Assembly (NCBI RefSeq): GCF_013041805.1
Contig: NZ_JABDRI010000028.1
Location: 1-64,000, forward strand
Source of the DNA: Lutibacter sp.
GTDB lineage: Bacteria > Bacteroidota > Bacteroidia > Flavobacteriales > Flavobacteriaceae
Direction of reading: 5' to 3'
Length of the DNA: 64,000 bases
Shown here: piece by piece, positions 54,736 to 63,410 of the stretch
Layout: each line of letters begins with the position of its first letter
Numbering within the stretch: position 1 is the first letter of the stretch
Notes under the pieces: generated by a model
Database searches by the model: none
Seen by the model: the letters and a program-made list of their open reading frames with translations, nothing else
Told to the model about the DNA's origin: nothing
Program-made: the position numbers and the translations under genes

Positions 54736-54823
54736 TAGTGCAATACTATTTTTAAAGAAAATATAATTTTCAAACTAATCTTTTGTGATTAATTAAAGTT
54801 AAAATAAAAAATATATAATATTT

Positions 54824-55225
54824 ATGAATATTTCACATATTGAACACATAGGTATAGCAGTAAATAATTTAGAAAAATCAATAAAATATTATGAAGAAGT
54901 GTTAGGGCTGAAATGCTATAACATAGAAGAGGTTATTGATCAAAAAGTAAAAACCGCCTTTTTTATGGTAGGAGATACAAAAATTGAATTACTAGAAAGC
55001 ACTTCACCTGATGGTCCTATTGGTAAATTTATTGAAAAAAAAGGGCAAGGAATTCACCACATCGCTTTTGCTGTGCCAAATGCTTCCGAAGCTTTAAAAA
55101 GTGCTAAAGAAAAAGGAGTGCAATTAGTTGATAAAGTTCCTAGAAAAGGAGCAGAAGGATTAAACATTGGATTTTTACACCCAAAATCAACTCAAGGAGT
55201 ACTGACTGAACTTTGTTCAAAATAA
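54824..55225 (+). CDS. mce: Methylmalonyl-CoA epimerase
   Basis: 133 residues of the vicinal oxygen chelate (VOC) fold. Interconverts (R)- and (S)-methylmalonyl-CoA. Metal ligands are at His in ISHIEHIGIAV, His in GIHHIAFAVPN and Glu in the final GVLTELC block. The opening MNISHIEHIGIAVNNLEKSIKYYEEVLGL (in parts: MNISHIEHIGIAVNNL, EKSIKYYEEVLGL) is the family pattern. It leads the operon with the Na+ decarboxylase subunits, 24 bases before mmdA, which supports methylmalonyl-CoA as the decarboxylase substrate. Confidence 0.94.
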   Translation: MNISHIEHIGIAVNNLEKSIKYYEEVLGLKCYNIEEVIDQKVKTAFFMVGDTKIELLESTSPDGPIGKFIEKKGQGIHHIAFAVPNASEALKSAKEKGVQLVDKVPRKGAEGLNIGFLHPKSTQGVLTELCSK

Positions 55226-55249
55226 AAATGTAAAGCTAAAAAATAAAAA

Positions 55250-56809
55250 ATGGCAAATCAGGATAAAATTAATGAGCTAATTGAAAAAAGGGCAAAAGCA
55301 AAATTAGGTGGTGGTGAAAAACGTATTGATTCTCAACATGCTAAAGGTAAATTGACTGCTAGAGAGCGTATTGACATTCTTTTAGACGACGATAGTTTTG
55401 AAGAGTTTGATATGTTCGTAACACACAGAACTAAATCATTTGGACTCGATAAACAAGTTTATCTTTCTGATGGTGTTGTAACCGGACATGGAACAATAGA
55501 TGGTAGAATCGTATATCTTTTTGCTCAAGATTTTACTGTATTTGGTGGTTCGTTATCTGAAACATATGCATTGAAAATATGTAAGGTAATGGATATGGCT
55601 ATGAAAATTGGAGTTCCTGTTATTGGACTAAATGATTCAGGTGGAGCCCGTATCCAGGAAGGTGTTAGATCATTGGCTGGTTATGCTGAAATTTTCCAAA
55701 GAAATATCATGGCATCAGGAGTTATACCTCAAATTTCTTCAATTTTAGGTCCTTGTGCTGGTGGAGCTGTTTATTCTCCTGCCTTAACTGATTTTACAAT
55801 TATGACAGATCAAACAAGTTATATGTTTGTAACGGGGCCTAAAGTTGTACAAACAGTAACGGGTGAGGTTGTTACTACTGAGCAATTAGGCGGTGCAAAA
55901 ATTCATTCCACAAGATCAGGTGTATCGCATTTCTTAGCTGAAAGTGATGAAGAAAATTTACTATTAGTTCGTAAAATATTAAGTTATTTACCCTCAAACA
56001 ATTTAGAAGAAGCTCCAGTAATTACTTGTCATGATCCAATTGATAGATTAGAAGATGCCTTGAATGAAATTGTTCCTGAAAATGCAAATCAACCTTATGA
56101 TATTGTTGATGTTATTTCAATTTTAGCAGATAATGCTGAATTTACAGAAGTTCATAGAAACTATGCAAGAAATATTTGTGTTGGTTTTGCAAGATTCAAC
56201 GGTCATCCTGTTGGAATTGTAGCCAATCAACCAAAATATTATGCAGGAGTTTTAGATATTGATGCTTCGAGAAAAGCGGCTCGTTTTGTTCGTTTTTGTG
56301 ATGCATTCAATGTTCCAATTGTAACCTTAGTTGATGTTCCAGGATTCTTACCAGGAACAGGTCAAGAATATGGAGGGATTATTTTACACGGTGCAAAATT
56401 ATTATTCGCTTACGGAGAAGCAACGGTTCCAAAAGTAACTATTACACTTCGTAAATCTTATGGTGGTGCGCATGATGTAATGAGTTGTAAACAATTACGT
56501 GGAGATGTTAACTATGCTTGGCCAACTGCGGAAATAGCTGTAATGGGCGCTAAAGGAGCTGTTGAAGTATTGGAAGGCTCTAATATTAGAAAAATTGAAG
56601 ATGCTGATGAAAAACAAGAATACATCGACAAAAAAGAAGAAGAGTACACTAAGAAATTTGCAAATCCATATGAGGCTGCGAAATATGGATTTATTGATGA
56701 TGTAATTGAACCAAGAAATACACGTTTTAGAATTATTAGAGCGTTACAACTACTTCAAAATAAAAAAGAAGTAAACCCTCCGAAGAAACACTCAAACATG
56801 CCATTATAA
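55250..56809 (+). CDS. mmdA: Methylmalonyl-CoA decarboxylase alpha/acyl-CoA carboxylase beta subunit
   Basis: 519 residues, carboxyltransferase subunit with two crotonase-like domains (about 20-260 and 275-505). Oxyanion-hole loops are [11 protein letters not shown] / [15 protein letters not shown] in the first and [13 protein letters not shown] / [12 protein letters not shown] in the second. It transfers CO2 from methylmalonyl-CoA to biotin on the carrier subunit (mmdC), as in Na+-pumping decarboxylases. The same fold serves propionyl-CoA carboxylase; the presence of mmdB and OadG-type genes just downstream supports the decarboxylase assignment. Confidence 0.92.
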   Translation: MANQDKINELIEKRAKAKLGGGEKRIDSQHAKGKLTARERIDILLDDDSFEEFDMFVTHRTKSFGLDKQVYLSDGVVTGHGTIDGRIVYLFAQDFTVFGGSLSETYALKICKVMDMAMKIGVPVIGLNDSGGARIQEGVRSLAGYAEIFQRNIMASGVIPQISSILGPCAGGAVYSPALTDFTIMTDQTSYMFVTGPKVVQTVTGEVVTTEQLGGAKIHSTRSGVSHFLAESDEENLLLVRKILSYLPSNNLEEAPVITCHDPIDRLEDALNEIVPENANQPYDIVDVISILADNAEFTEVHRNYARNICVGFARFNGHPVGIVANQPKYYAGVLDIDASRKAARFVRFCDAFNVPIVTLVDVPGFLPGTGQEYGGIILHGAKLLFAYGEATVPKVTITLRKSYGGAHDVMSCKQLRGDVNYAWPTAEIAVMGAKGAVEVLEGSNIRKIEDADEKQEYIDKKEEEYTKKFANPYEAAKYGFIDDVIEPRNTRFRIIRALQLLQNKKEVNPPKKHSNMPL

Positions 56810-57168
56810 TGACACATATTCCACTCATAACAGATCAAATAAGCGAAGGATACGTTATTTTGATTTCCGGTTTACTAATTGTTTTTGGAGCCTTATTGAC
56901 ACTTTCTTTATTTTTCAAATTTGGATTGCCAATTATACTATACATATACAAAGTAATTACTAAAAGAAAAGATAAAAAGATTTCAGAAATTAAAGTTGAT
57001 GCAGACGAAGAATTTACAGGAGAAATTGCCGGTGCAATTTCAGCAGCAATACATCTATATCTTAATGAACAGCATGACCATGAGAGTGCCATATTAACAA
57101 TTAAACAAGTAAAAAAACCATATTCACCTTGGAGTTCTAAAATATATGGGACACAACATAGATTATAA
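56809..57168 (+). CDS. OadG-like gamma/delta subunit of the Na+ decarboxylase
   Basis: 119 residues. One N-terminal membrane span (about 15-50, YVILISGLLIVFGALLTLSLFFKF in parts: YVILISGLLIVFGAL, LTLSLFFKFGLPI) and a cytoplasmic helical tail (GEIAGAISAAIHLYLNEQHDHESA contains GAISAAIHLYLN). This is the small anchor subunit, related to OadG/MmdD, that joins the carboxyltransferase to the membrane subunit. Its ATG overlaps the mmdA stop (TAATG), showing coupling. Confidence 0.85.
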   Translation: MTHIPLITDQISEGYVILISGLLIVFGALLTLSLFFKFGLPIILYIYKVITKRKDKKISEIKVDADEEFTGEIAGAISAAIHLYLNEQHDHESAILTIKQVKKPYSPWSSKIYGTQHRL

Positions 57169-57171
57169 AAA

Positions 57172-57591
57172 ATGAAAAATTTTAAATTTAGAATAAATAG
57201 TAACAACTATAAGGTTAATATAAAATCTCAAGAAGGAAACGTTATTGATTTAGAAGTAAATGGAACTTCTTACTCAGTAAAACTGGAAGAGGAAATTAAA
57301 AAAACGAAGACTCCTACATTAGTTCGTGCAGCATCAAAAAGACCTTCTGAGCCATTAAAAGTAAATCCAAAATCATCAAAAACAAGAATTGTAGCGCCTA
57401 TTCCAGGCGTTGTTATGTCTATTGATGTAAAAGTGGGTGATACGTTAAAAGTAGGTGACAGAATGTTAGTTCTTGAAGCAATGAAAATGGAAAACAATAT
57501 TGTTTGTGAAAAAGCAGGAACTATAACAGCAATGAAAATTACTGTTGGACAACAAGTTTTGCAAAATGAAGTAATGATAGAATTAGAATAA
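57172..57591 (+). CDS. mmdC: Biotin carrier subunit of the Na+ decarboxylase
   Basis: 139 residues. An N-terminal region of about 70 residues with a Ser/Pro-rich linker (KRPSEPLKVNPKSSK) leads into a biotinyl domain (about 72-139) with Lys105 in LEAMKMENNI. The domain starts RIVAPIPGVVMSIDVKVGDTL. It carries CO2 from mmdA to mmdB. It is distinct from AccB at 37.3 kb, which has another linker and lies in the fatty acid unit, so the cell carries at least two biotin carriers. Confidence 0.92.
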   Translation: MKNFKFRINSNNYKVNIKSQEGNVIDLEVNGTSYSVKLEEEIKKTKTPTLVRAASKRPSEPLKVNPKSSKTRIVAPIPGVVMSIDVKVGDTLKVGDRMLVLEAMKMENNIVCEKAGTITAMKITVGQQVLQNEVMIELE

Positions 57592-57636
57592 ACGCTTCTC
57601 AGTTTTCAAATTGAAAACAACCAAAAAAAGAAAAAA

Positions 57637-58959
57637 ATGAAGAAAGTATTATTAATATTTAGTGTTCTATCATTGCTAATTTTTATTAGACCTGCACTTG
57701 GCTTAAATTCCAATAACAATAATGATAACATAACTTCCTCTGTATCGGTTGATCAAGTTAACCAAGAGGAAGAAATTTCTTACAATGGAGCCTTCGAAGG
57801 AATTAAACAATTTTATAATTACACCGGTTTTGCAAATGCTACTTTAGGTAATATAATTATGATTTTTATTGGAATTATATTTATTTATCTAGGTATTAAG
57901 TTTGACTACGAACCTTTACTTTTAATTCCTATTGGTGCAGGTGTTATAATTGGGAATATTCCATTTGTTGCCGGAAATCAAACAGGAATTTATGAAACCG
58001 GGTCCGTTTTAAACTATTTATATTTTGGTGTTGTAAAAGGTATTTATCCTCCACTAATCTTTTTAGGAATTGGAGCTATGACAGATTTCTCCTCATTAAT
58101 TGCAAACCCTAAATTAATGTTATTGGGTGCTGCAGCGCAAATTGGTGTATTTGCAACATTTTTAGGTGCGTTATATTTAGGATTTAATCTTCCTGAAGCC
58201 GGTGCAATTGGAATTATTGGTGGTGCCGATGGTCCTACTGCCATTTTCTTATCATCTAAATTAGCGAATGGAGTAAATATTTTAGCTGACGGAACAACCG
58301 TTAAAAATTTAATTGGACCAATAGCAATTGCCGCCTATTCATATATGGCATTAGTGCCAGTTATTCAACCGCCTTTAATGCGATTTTTAATTTCTAAGGA
58401 AGATAGAAAAATTAAAATGAAACCACCTAGAGCGGTTTCACAAAAAGAGAAAATGATTTTTCCTATTGTTGCATTAATCTTAACAACATTTATTTCACCT
58501 AGTTCTTTACCTTTATTAGGAATGTTATTCTTTGGAAATTTATTAAAAGAATCTGGTAGAACCGAAAGATTAGCAGATACTGCGAGAACAAAATTAATTG
58601 ATATAGTTACAATTCTATTAGGTGTAACTGTAGGTGCTTCAACACAAGCTGATATATTTATTACAAAAGATTCAATGCTAATTTTTGCGTTAGGAGCAAT
58701 CTCATTTGTAATTGCAACTTGTGGGGGATTACTCTTTGCGAAGTTGATGAATTTATTCTTAAAAGGAGACAATAAAATAAATCCATTAATTGGTGCCGCA
58801 GGTGTTTCTGCTGTTCCAGATAGTGCAAGAGTTGTGCATACAGAAGGTTTAAAATCAGACCCAAGTAATTATTTATTAATGCACGCAATGGCACCAAATG
58901 TTTCGGGAGTTATAGGATCAGCGATAGCTGCAGGTATCATATTAAGTTTTTTAGGATAA
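57637..58959 (+). CDS. mmdB: Na+-translocating decarboxylase membrane (beta) subunit
   Basis: 440 residues with an N-terminal signal-like span (MKKVLLIFSVLSLLIFIRPALG), then a linker and about nine to eleven spans, matching OadB/MmdB. It decarboxylates carboxybiotin and pumps Na+ outward. Conserved blocks are GGADGPTAIFLSSKLA (the region with the Na+-site Asp) and NPLIGAAGVSAVPDSARVVH (membrane helix with conserved Ser and Asn/Asp). The N-terminal extension (before residue about 55) is longer than in enterobacterial OadB. It ends the operon; the meaB relic lies downstream on the other strand. Confidence 0.93.
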   Translation: MKKVLLIFSVLSLLIFIRPALGLNSNNNNDNITSSVSVDQVNQEEEISYNGAFEGIKQFYNYTGFANATLGNIIMIFIGIIFIYLGIKFDYEPLLLIPIGAGVIIGNIPFVAGNQTGIYETGSVLNYLYFGVVKGIYPPLIFLGIGAMTDFSSLIANPKLMLLGAAAQIGVFATFLGALYLGFNLPEAGAIGIIGGADGPTAIFLSSKLANGVNILADGTTVKNLIGPIAIAAYSYMALVPVIQPPLMRFLISKEDRKIKMKPPRAVSQKEKMIFPIVALILTTFISPSSLPLLGMLFFGNLLKESGRTERLADTARTKLIDIVTILLGVTVGASTQADIFITKDSMLIFALGAISFVIATCGGLLFAKLMNLFLKGDNKINPLIGAAGVSAVPDSARVVHTEGLKSDPSNYLLMHAMAPNVSGVIGSAIAAGIILSFLG

Positions 58960-58984
58960 ATAATACATTATCGTATGAGGAAAA

Positions 58985-59299
58985 TAAAACAATCCACTTT
59001 GAACGTTGACTACTTGGATCAATCGATAAAATAGCGACTCTTTTCCCCTTAGTAATAGGATATTTAATGAAGGATTCAACAAACGTACTTTTACAAACCC
59101 CAGGAACGCAAGTAATTCAAATAGATTTACCTGTATGAAGTAATATTTCTTGGGTAATTTCTTTTGCTAAAACTTTATCACTTTCAAGATTACTTTCAAT
59201 AAAAGTTATTTCTCTAGAAAGAAGAACTCTGTCTCTTTTTAAAACGCCATTAATATAAGTTTGGCCAGTAAATCTATTCTTAGGTTTGTAGTTTTTCAT
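58985..59299 (-). pseudogene. meaB: Decayed meaB (methylmalonyl-CoA mutase-associated GTPase) fragment
   Basis: From the ATG at 59299 the frame reads RVLLSREITFIESNLESDK, then a TGA at about residue 61 after LLHTGKSI. Past the stop the same frame continues ITCVPGVCKSTFVESFIKY, with KGKRVAILSIDPSSQRSK near 59000. This is the N-terminal third of MeaB, including a damaged P-loop: GVPGVGKST of the family is CVPGVCKST here, and the stop replaces the conserved Arg of SIRIGITG. The homology then ends abruptly and the GTPase core and C-terminus are absent. It is next to the methylmalonyl-CoA operon in the opposite orientation. The family makes the GTPase chaperone of methylmalonyl-CoA mutase. Confidence 0.85.
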
Positions 59300-59470
59300 T
59301 GATAAATCACTATATAATAACAGATTCAATTTTAACTATTTTACCAGTTATTTGAAAAAAAAGTAAGCAAATGAACAAAATGCAATAACACTAAGTTCAA
59401 TATAATAATTATAAAAATTGCGAAATTAAGTTGTAAATTATGTTCAATAAAAACTATATATTAAAATAAA
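59300..59470. other. AT-rich spacer without a gene
   Basis: 171 bases between the meaB relic and nosY. No gene, clear promoter or terminator recognised. Together with the relic it makes the 511-base gap 58960-59470. Confidence 0.5.
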
Positions 59471-60253
59471 CTAAAAATCTTTCTTTTTAAGTTTAAAATT
59501 CATTCTAAGAATAGGTAATATTACCCAAAATACCAGAACGAACATAGAAAATAACATGCCTATGTTTGTCCCAAAAAACTTTCTAAAAACAGCTCCTGTA
59601 TAGCCTAACAATGCAGAAATATCTAATTTCAAAAGAATCAATATTCGGGATAAATCAATTGGATTAAGCATAGTAGCTATCAATGAAAATTTATCTAGAG
59701 GATATTCATTAAAAAAAACTAATGAAATTAAGAAAATTCCATCGTAAATTACCGCTAAAAACAACCACATTAATATGGCATATCCAAATCCTTTTATTTT
59801 GTTTTCCGTTGAAAGTGCAATATTGTAAGCAAGTGCTACAAAAATAAAATTCAAAAAAGAGCCAACAACTAGTAATAAACTAAAATCAAAAATTATGGAT
59901 GATTTAAAAAGTCCGTAAGCCATAAATGGAATCCCCAACCCCAATACTAAACTTAGTGTTAAAGACAATGAAATACCAATGTATTGCCCCATAAATATTT
60001 TGTTTCTATTTATGGGCTGGGCTAACAAAAGTTCAGTAAATTCTGTTGAATTATAATAATACATAACACCAAAAATTGTTCCTATTAAAGGTGTTAAAAC
60101 TATGATAATATTCATTAAAGTTATAACTGCTTTTGACACATCATTATTTAAAAACAGTAACACAAAACCAAGTAATAAATAAAATAAAAAGTACACATAA
60201 CTCCAACGGCTGCGCATTAAATCGTAAAAACTATATTTTAATATTTTAAGCAT
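59471..60253 (-). CDS. nosY: NosY-like ABC transporter permease
   Basis: 260 residues with six hydrophobic segments (about 18-36, 52-72, 95-115, 130-150, 165-190, 230-255). This is the membrane part of the ABC system that supplies sulfur or copper for maturation of the CuZ centre of N2O reductase. It overlaps nosF by 8 bases. The last gene of the cluster in this window. The family motif around QPINRNKIFMGQYIGIS (about 79-95) is common to NosY-type permeases. Confidence 0.85.
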   Translation of the reverse strand: MLKILKYSFYDLMRSRWSYVYFLFYLLLGFVLLFLNNDVSKAVITLMNIIIVLTPLIGTIFGVMYYYNSTEFTELLLAQPINRNKIFMGQYIGISLSLTLSLVLGLGIPFMAYGLFKSSIIFDFSLLLVVGSFLNFIFVALAYNIALSTENKIKGFGYAILMWLFLAVIYDGIFLISLVFFNEYPLDKFSLIATMLNPIDLSRILILLKLDISALLGYTGAVFRKFFGTNIGMLFSMFVLVFWVILPILRMNFKLKKKDF

Positions 60254-60953
60254 ATTGTTTAGATATTAAATTAGCAATTGCGTGCTCTAAATTATCATTT
60301 TCAGTTTGTTTTTTAAGCGCATCAATACTTCCTTTGAAATAAATTTTACCATCTAATAAAAACACAATCTCATCCGCTAATTCATCAACAACACTCATGA
60401 TATGTGTTGTAATTAATATGGTTTTCCCTTTCTCCTTTTCTTTTTGAATTAAGTCTTTTAAATGAATTAAAGCTATAGGATCTAAACCAGTAGTAGGTTC
60501 ATCTAAAATAATTAACTCACTATCAAACATAAATGTAAGCACTATATTCACTTTTTGTTTTGTTCCTCCTGATAGGTTTCCTAATTTTTTATTTAAAAAA
60601 TGTCCTAAGCCAAAAAGTTCAATTAACTCTTGTTCTTTAGATTTCTTAGGACGAAGGTTTTTTACCATATTAATCAGTTCAATTACTCTTAAATTTGGTG
60701 GGAAATTGGCTATTTGAGGTAAATAATTTAAATTATTTCTATATTCAAATTTTCCTAAAACATTCTCATTTTTAAAACTTATAACTCCTGTATTTGGAAT
60801 TACCATCCCTAATAAACATTTAATTAAAGTCGTTTTTCCTGAGCCATTTGGTCCAAGTATAGCGAAAATTCCGCCTTCTTTAATTGATAAATCTAAGCCG
60901 TCTAAAACAGTTAGTTTACCAAATCGTTTGTGTAAATTTTTAAATTCAATCAT
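60246..60953 (-). CDS. nosF: NosF-like ABC transporter ATP-binding protein
   Basis: 235 residues. Walker A is GPNGSGKT (Lys40), signature LSGGTKQK, Walker B LIILDEPTTGLDP, and the switch His is in LITTHIMSVVDEL. With NosY it drives transport needed for N2O reductase maturation. Its start overlaps nosD by 8 bases and its end overlaps nosY by 8 bases, so the three genes are tightly coupled. Confidence 0.92.
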   Translation of the reverse strand: MIEFKNLHKRFGKLTVLDGLDLSIKEGGIFAILGPNGSGKTTLIKCLLGMVIPNTGVISFKNENVLGKFEYRNNLNYLPQIANFPPNLRVIELINMVKNLRPKKSKEQELIELFGLGHFLNKKLGNLSGGTKQKVNIVLTFMFDSELIILDEPTTGLDPIALIHLKDLIQKEKEKGKTILITTHIMSVVDELADEIVFLLDGKIYFKGSIDALKKQTENDNLEHAIANLISKQYA

Positions 60954-62181
60954 TAATTTTTTTCATTATAGGGTTTTCATCCGTTAAATCGTCAGGTGTA
61001 AAAACCGGTGAAACTTTTTCTGAAAAATTGATAATATCAACAAATAAACTTCTTAGTAAGACCAAAGCTTCAGGAGTTTTATTTACAATGTATGAAAACA
61101 ATTTTACAGGACGATATGGAATGTCTCCAATTCCATTTTTATCTAAATCATAACCGGTGTACTCGCTCCAATAATTATTATTAAAACTATTATCATTTTT
61201 TTTAGTATTGTACGATAAATCTAATGAATTATGCATAAAATCATTCTTTTCAAAAATGTTTGCATAACAGGCTCCTGCAATTTTAATTGCCCAGCCATTT
61301 CTTAAAAAAGTATTGTTTTTGTAATTTATTCTTGTACAACCTTCACCATTTATTCCAATAGTATTTTCTTCAAATAAATTGTTGTAAATCTCGGCATCAT
61401 AAATTTCTTTTAGTAATAAACCATACGAAGCAGAACCCCAGTTTAATTTAAAAGTATTGTGATGCATGGTTATAAATTTTGAAAACATTACAGCTACGCC
61501 TGCTCCATTATTTTTAAATTCGTTATGATGGTAAATATTATTATTTGAAAACATGAAATGCAATCCGTAACGAATATTATTATGGCTGTTATTTTCAAAA
61601 ACTACACTTTGCTTTACAAACTCAAAATAAATTCCATCACGTAAACCAGTTAATTGATTATTATAAACTTCCATTTCACTTCCATCCCAAATATGAATAC
61701 CATTTCCTGAACTTGCTTCGCTTTTTCTATTTCCGGATATTCTATTATTTCTAATAATTCCGTTTTTAGATTTTTCAATTAAAAGCCCAAAAAATACATT
61801 TTCTAAAATACAGTCTTCAATAATGAAATTTTTAGCTTTTATAACCTTAATTGCTGCATAATCTATTGTGTAGCTCATTCCTACGTTTATAATTTTCAAA
61901 CCTCTAATGGTAAAATTATCAGCCTCAAAAATTATAATTCCTCCAGTATCTTCACCATCAACTACAGCTCCTTTTTCACCAATAAGAGAAATGGATTTAT
62001 TAATAATAATATTGTTTTCTTTGTAAATCCCTTTTTTTACAACTATTTCATCACCTGTCTCAGCAATTTTAATAGCTTCTTTAATGGATTTTACAGTACA
62101 AGTTTCACAAACTTCAATCTGTTTTGCTGAAATAGTGAATGTAGTAAAAAAGAAAAATAATAAGATTTTATATTTCATCAT
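60946..62181 (-). CDS. nosD: NosD periplasmic maturation protein
   Basis: 411 residues. A signal peptide (MMKYKILLFFFFTTFTISA) is followed by a right-handed beta-helix: many short parallel repeats rich in Asn and Ile such as NIIINKSISLIGEKGAVV, GIHIWDGSEMEVYNNQLTG, FENNSHNNIRYGLHFMFSNN (the carbohydrate-binding CASH pattern). NosD acts with NosF and NosY to insert the CuZ sulfide. Cys residues near the N-terminus (VCETCTVK) lie outside the helix. It overlaps nosL by 4 bases and nosF by 8 bases. Confidence 0.93.
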   Translation of the reverse strand: MMKYKILLFFFFTTFTISAKQIEVCETCTVKSIKEAIKIAETGDEIVVKKGIYKENNIIINKSISLIGEKGAVVDGEDTGGIIIFEADNFTIRGLKIINVGMSYTIDYAAIKVIKAKNFIIEDCILENVFFGLLIEKSKNGIIRNNRISGNRKSEASSGNGIHIWDGSEMEVYNNQLTGLRDGIYFEFVKQSVVFENNSHNNIRYGLHFMFSNNNIYHHNEFKNNGAGVAVMFSKFITMHHNTFKLNWGSASYGLLLKEIYDAEIYNNLFEENTIGINGEGCTRINYKNNTFLRNGWAIKIAGACYANIFEKNDFMHNSLDLSYNTKKNDNSFNNNYWSEYTGYDLDKNGIGDIPYRPVKLFSYIVNKTPEALVLLRSLFVDIINFSEKVSPVFTPDDLTDENPIMKKIND

Positions 62182-62624
62182 TTATCTGAAAGTTTTTGCT
62201 TTAAAATTTCCCAAGTATAGTTTACACCACCATGCTTTTGCTGTAATTCCTCGGCTTTGTTTTTTGAAGAAAAAGCTGATAAATTAGCTCCCATAGGGCT
62301 TTTAATTTCTTCACTTATTAAAAATATAGCCGTTTTAGCATCAATCATTTCGCCTGGATTAGTATAATTTGCAACTAAAAAAAGTGAGATGTCTTCTTCA
62401 TTTTTTTCGTTTAAATCATGAATCATACATTCAATTGCATCAAATTTAAATTGTTTTCCTTTTTTGGTTACGTACTGTGATGCATGAGTTTTATCAACAA
62501 CATTCATTTTACAAAAACTACATTGATCTTTTCCATACTCAATAGCTTCCGGCTCAACATTACAAGAAATTAATATTCCTAATAGTACAGCACTTAAAAA
62601 TAATTTTAAAAGAGTAGTTTTCAT
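62178..62624 (-). CDS. nosL: NosL copper-binding lipoprotein
   Basis: 148 residues. Lipobox LISC (Cys21). The copper motif CSFCKM gives Cys35, Cys38 and Met40, the site where NosL binds Cu(I) for delivery to N2O reductase. The central HASQYVTKKGKQFKFDAIECM and the C-terminal GANLSAFSSKNKAEELQQKHGG (in parts: GANLSAFSSK, NKAEELQQKHGG) match the family. It is translationally coupled to nosD by a 4-base overlap and follows the membrane protein gene after 97 bases. Confidence 0.93.
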   Translation of the reverse strand: MKTTLLKLFLSAVLLGILISCNVEPEAIEYGKDQCSFCKMNVVDKTHASQYVTKKGKQFKFDAIECMIHDLNEKNEEDISLFLVANYTNPGEMIDAKTAIFLISEEIKSPMGANLSAFSSKNKAEELQQKHGGVNYTWEILKQKLSDK

Positions 62625-62721
62625 TATTTCTGATTTTAATAGTTCTTAAATATAAATTAAAATCGAGTGAAGTTTGTTGGACATACTCGTTTTAAAAAAA
62701 TATTTTATTTTTTATTTTATA

Positions 62722-63309
62722 TTAAATTGTAACTTCTTTTTTACCTAAAAAGTAAGCTATTACGGTAAATAACATTCCTAAAAACATAAGATATGCTCCA
62801 AGTCTTGGATATGAATGTGCTTTAAAATTTAGGATATCTTTTGAGCCAAATAATGGAGGTTGAAAACCCATAATTGAACCATCAGGATTTGTGAATTTCA
62901 TAATTGCTTTTGGATCTAAGCTATGCCCATAATCATACTCCCATAAATAAAAATCATACATTCCGGCTATACCTAATAAACTCATTAAAATAAACCAACC
63001 CAGAAATAGTTTATAATTTCCGAAAAATCCTATTAGTACACCTAGGCCTGTCATTATTCCAATAGCCCATGGAAATATTTTAAATTCTGGAATTGTCTCT
63101 GGAATATATTTCATCCCTACATAATGATTCATCAAATTGATGTTTTTAATATCAAATTCGTGTGTGTCTGTAAATTTGTTAATATGTATATCCATTCCTA
63201 ATGGTATAGGGTATTGAGGTGCTTCTAAAGTAATATTCCAAAGTGGAAACACAAATAAACCAAGCAGCAGTAAAGAACCAATTACCATAAATAATTTAGG
63301 TTTTTTCAT
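62722..63309 (-). CDS. Nos-cluster membrane protein (NosB-like position)
   Basis: 195 residues with four membrane segments (about 7-25, 80-95, 100-123, 170-188) and a periplasmic part containing PLWNITLEAPQYPIPLGMDIHINK (PLWNITLEAPQYPIPLG then MDIHINK) and LNHYVGMKYIPETIPE-like MNHYVGMKYIPETIPEF. In clade II (Bacteroidota-type) nos clusters a membrane gene commonly follows nosZ; this is a candidate for that gene (NosB in the epsilonproteobacterial naming), but the correspondence is by position and topology, not demonstrated. It lies after the hairpin at 63346-63379. The Pro/Asn-rich loop is conserved in nos-linked relatives as I recall. Confidence 0.75.
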   Translation of the reverse strand: MKKPKLFMVIGSLLLLGLFVFPLWNITLEAPQYPIPLGMDIHINKFTDTHEFDIKNINLMNHYVGMKYIPETIPEFKIFPWAIGIMTGLGVLIGFFGNYKLFLGWFILMSLLGIAGMYDFYLWEYDYGHSLDPKAIMKFTNPDGSIMGFQPPLFGSKDILNFKAHSYPRLGAYLMFLGMLFTVIAYFLGKKEVTI

Positions 63310-63345
63310 AATTTATTAAGTTTAATATAAGTATTTTTTTTAATT

Positions 63346-63379
63346 AAAAAGGGCAAGTAAATTATATACTTACCCTTTT
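63346..63379 (-). terminator. Hairpin between nosZ and the downstream nos genes
   Basis: On the minus strand, a stem of about 12 pairs (arms 63346-63359 and 63367-63379, with one G-U pair and core AAGGG/CCCTT) followed by a T-rich tail. It is placed 30 bases after nosZ, so it would lower read-through from nosZ or protect its 3' end. Confidence 0.65.
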
Positions 63380-63410
63380 ATAAAGTTCTTCAAATCAATC
63401 TAAAAAGAAC

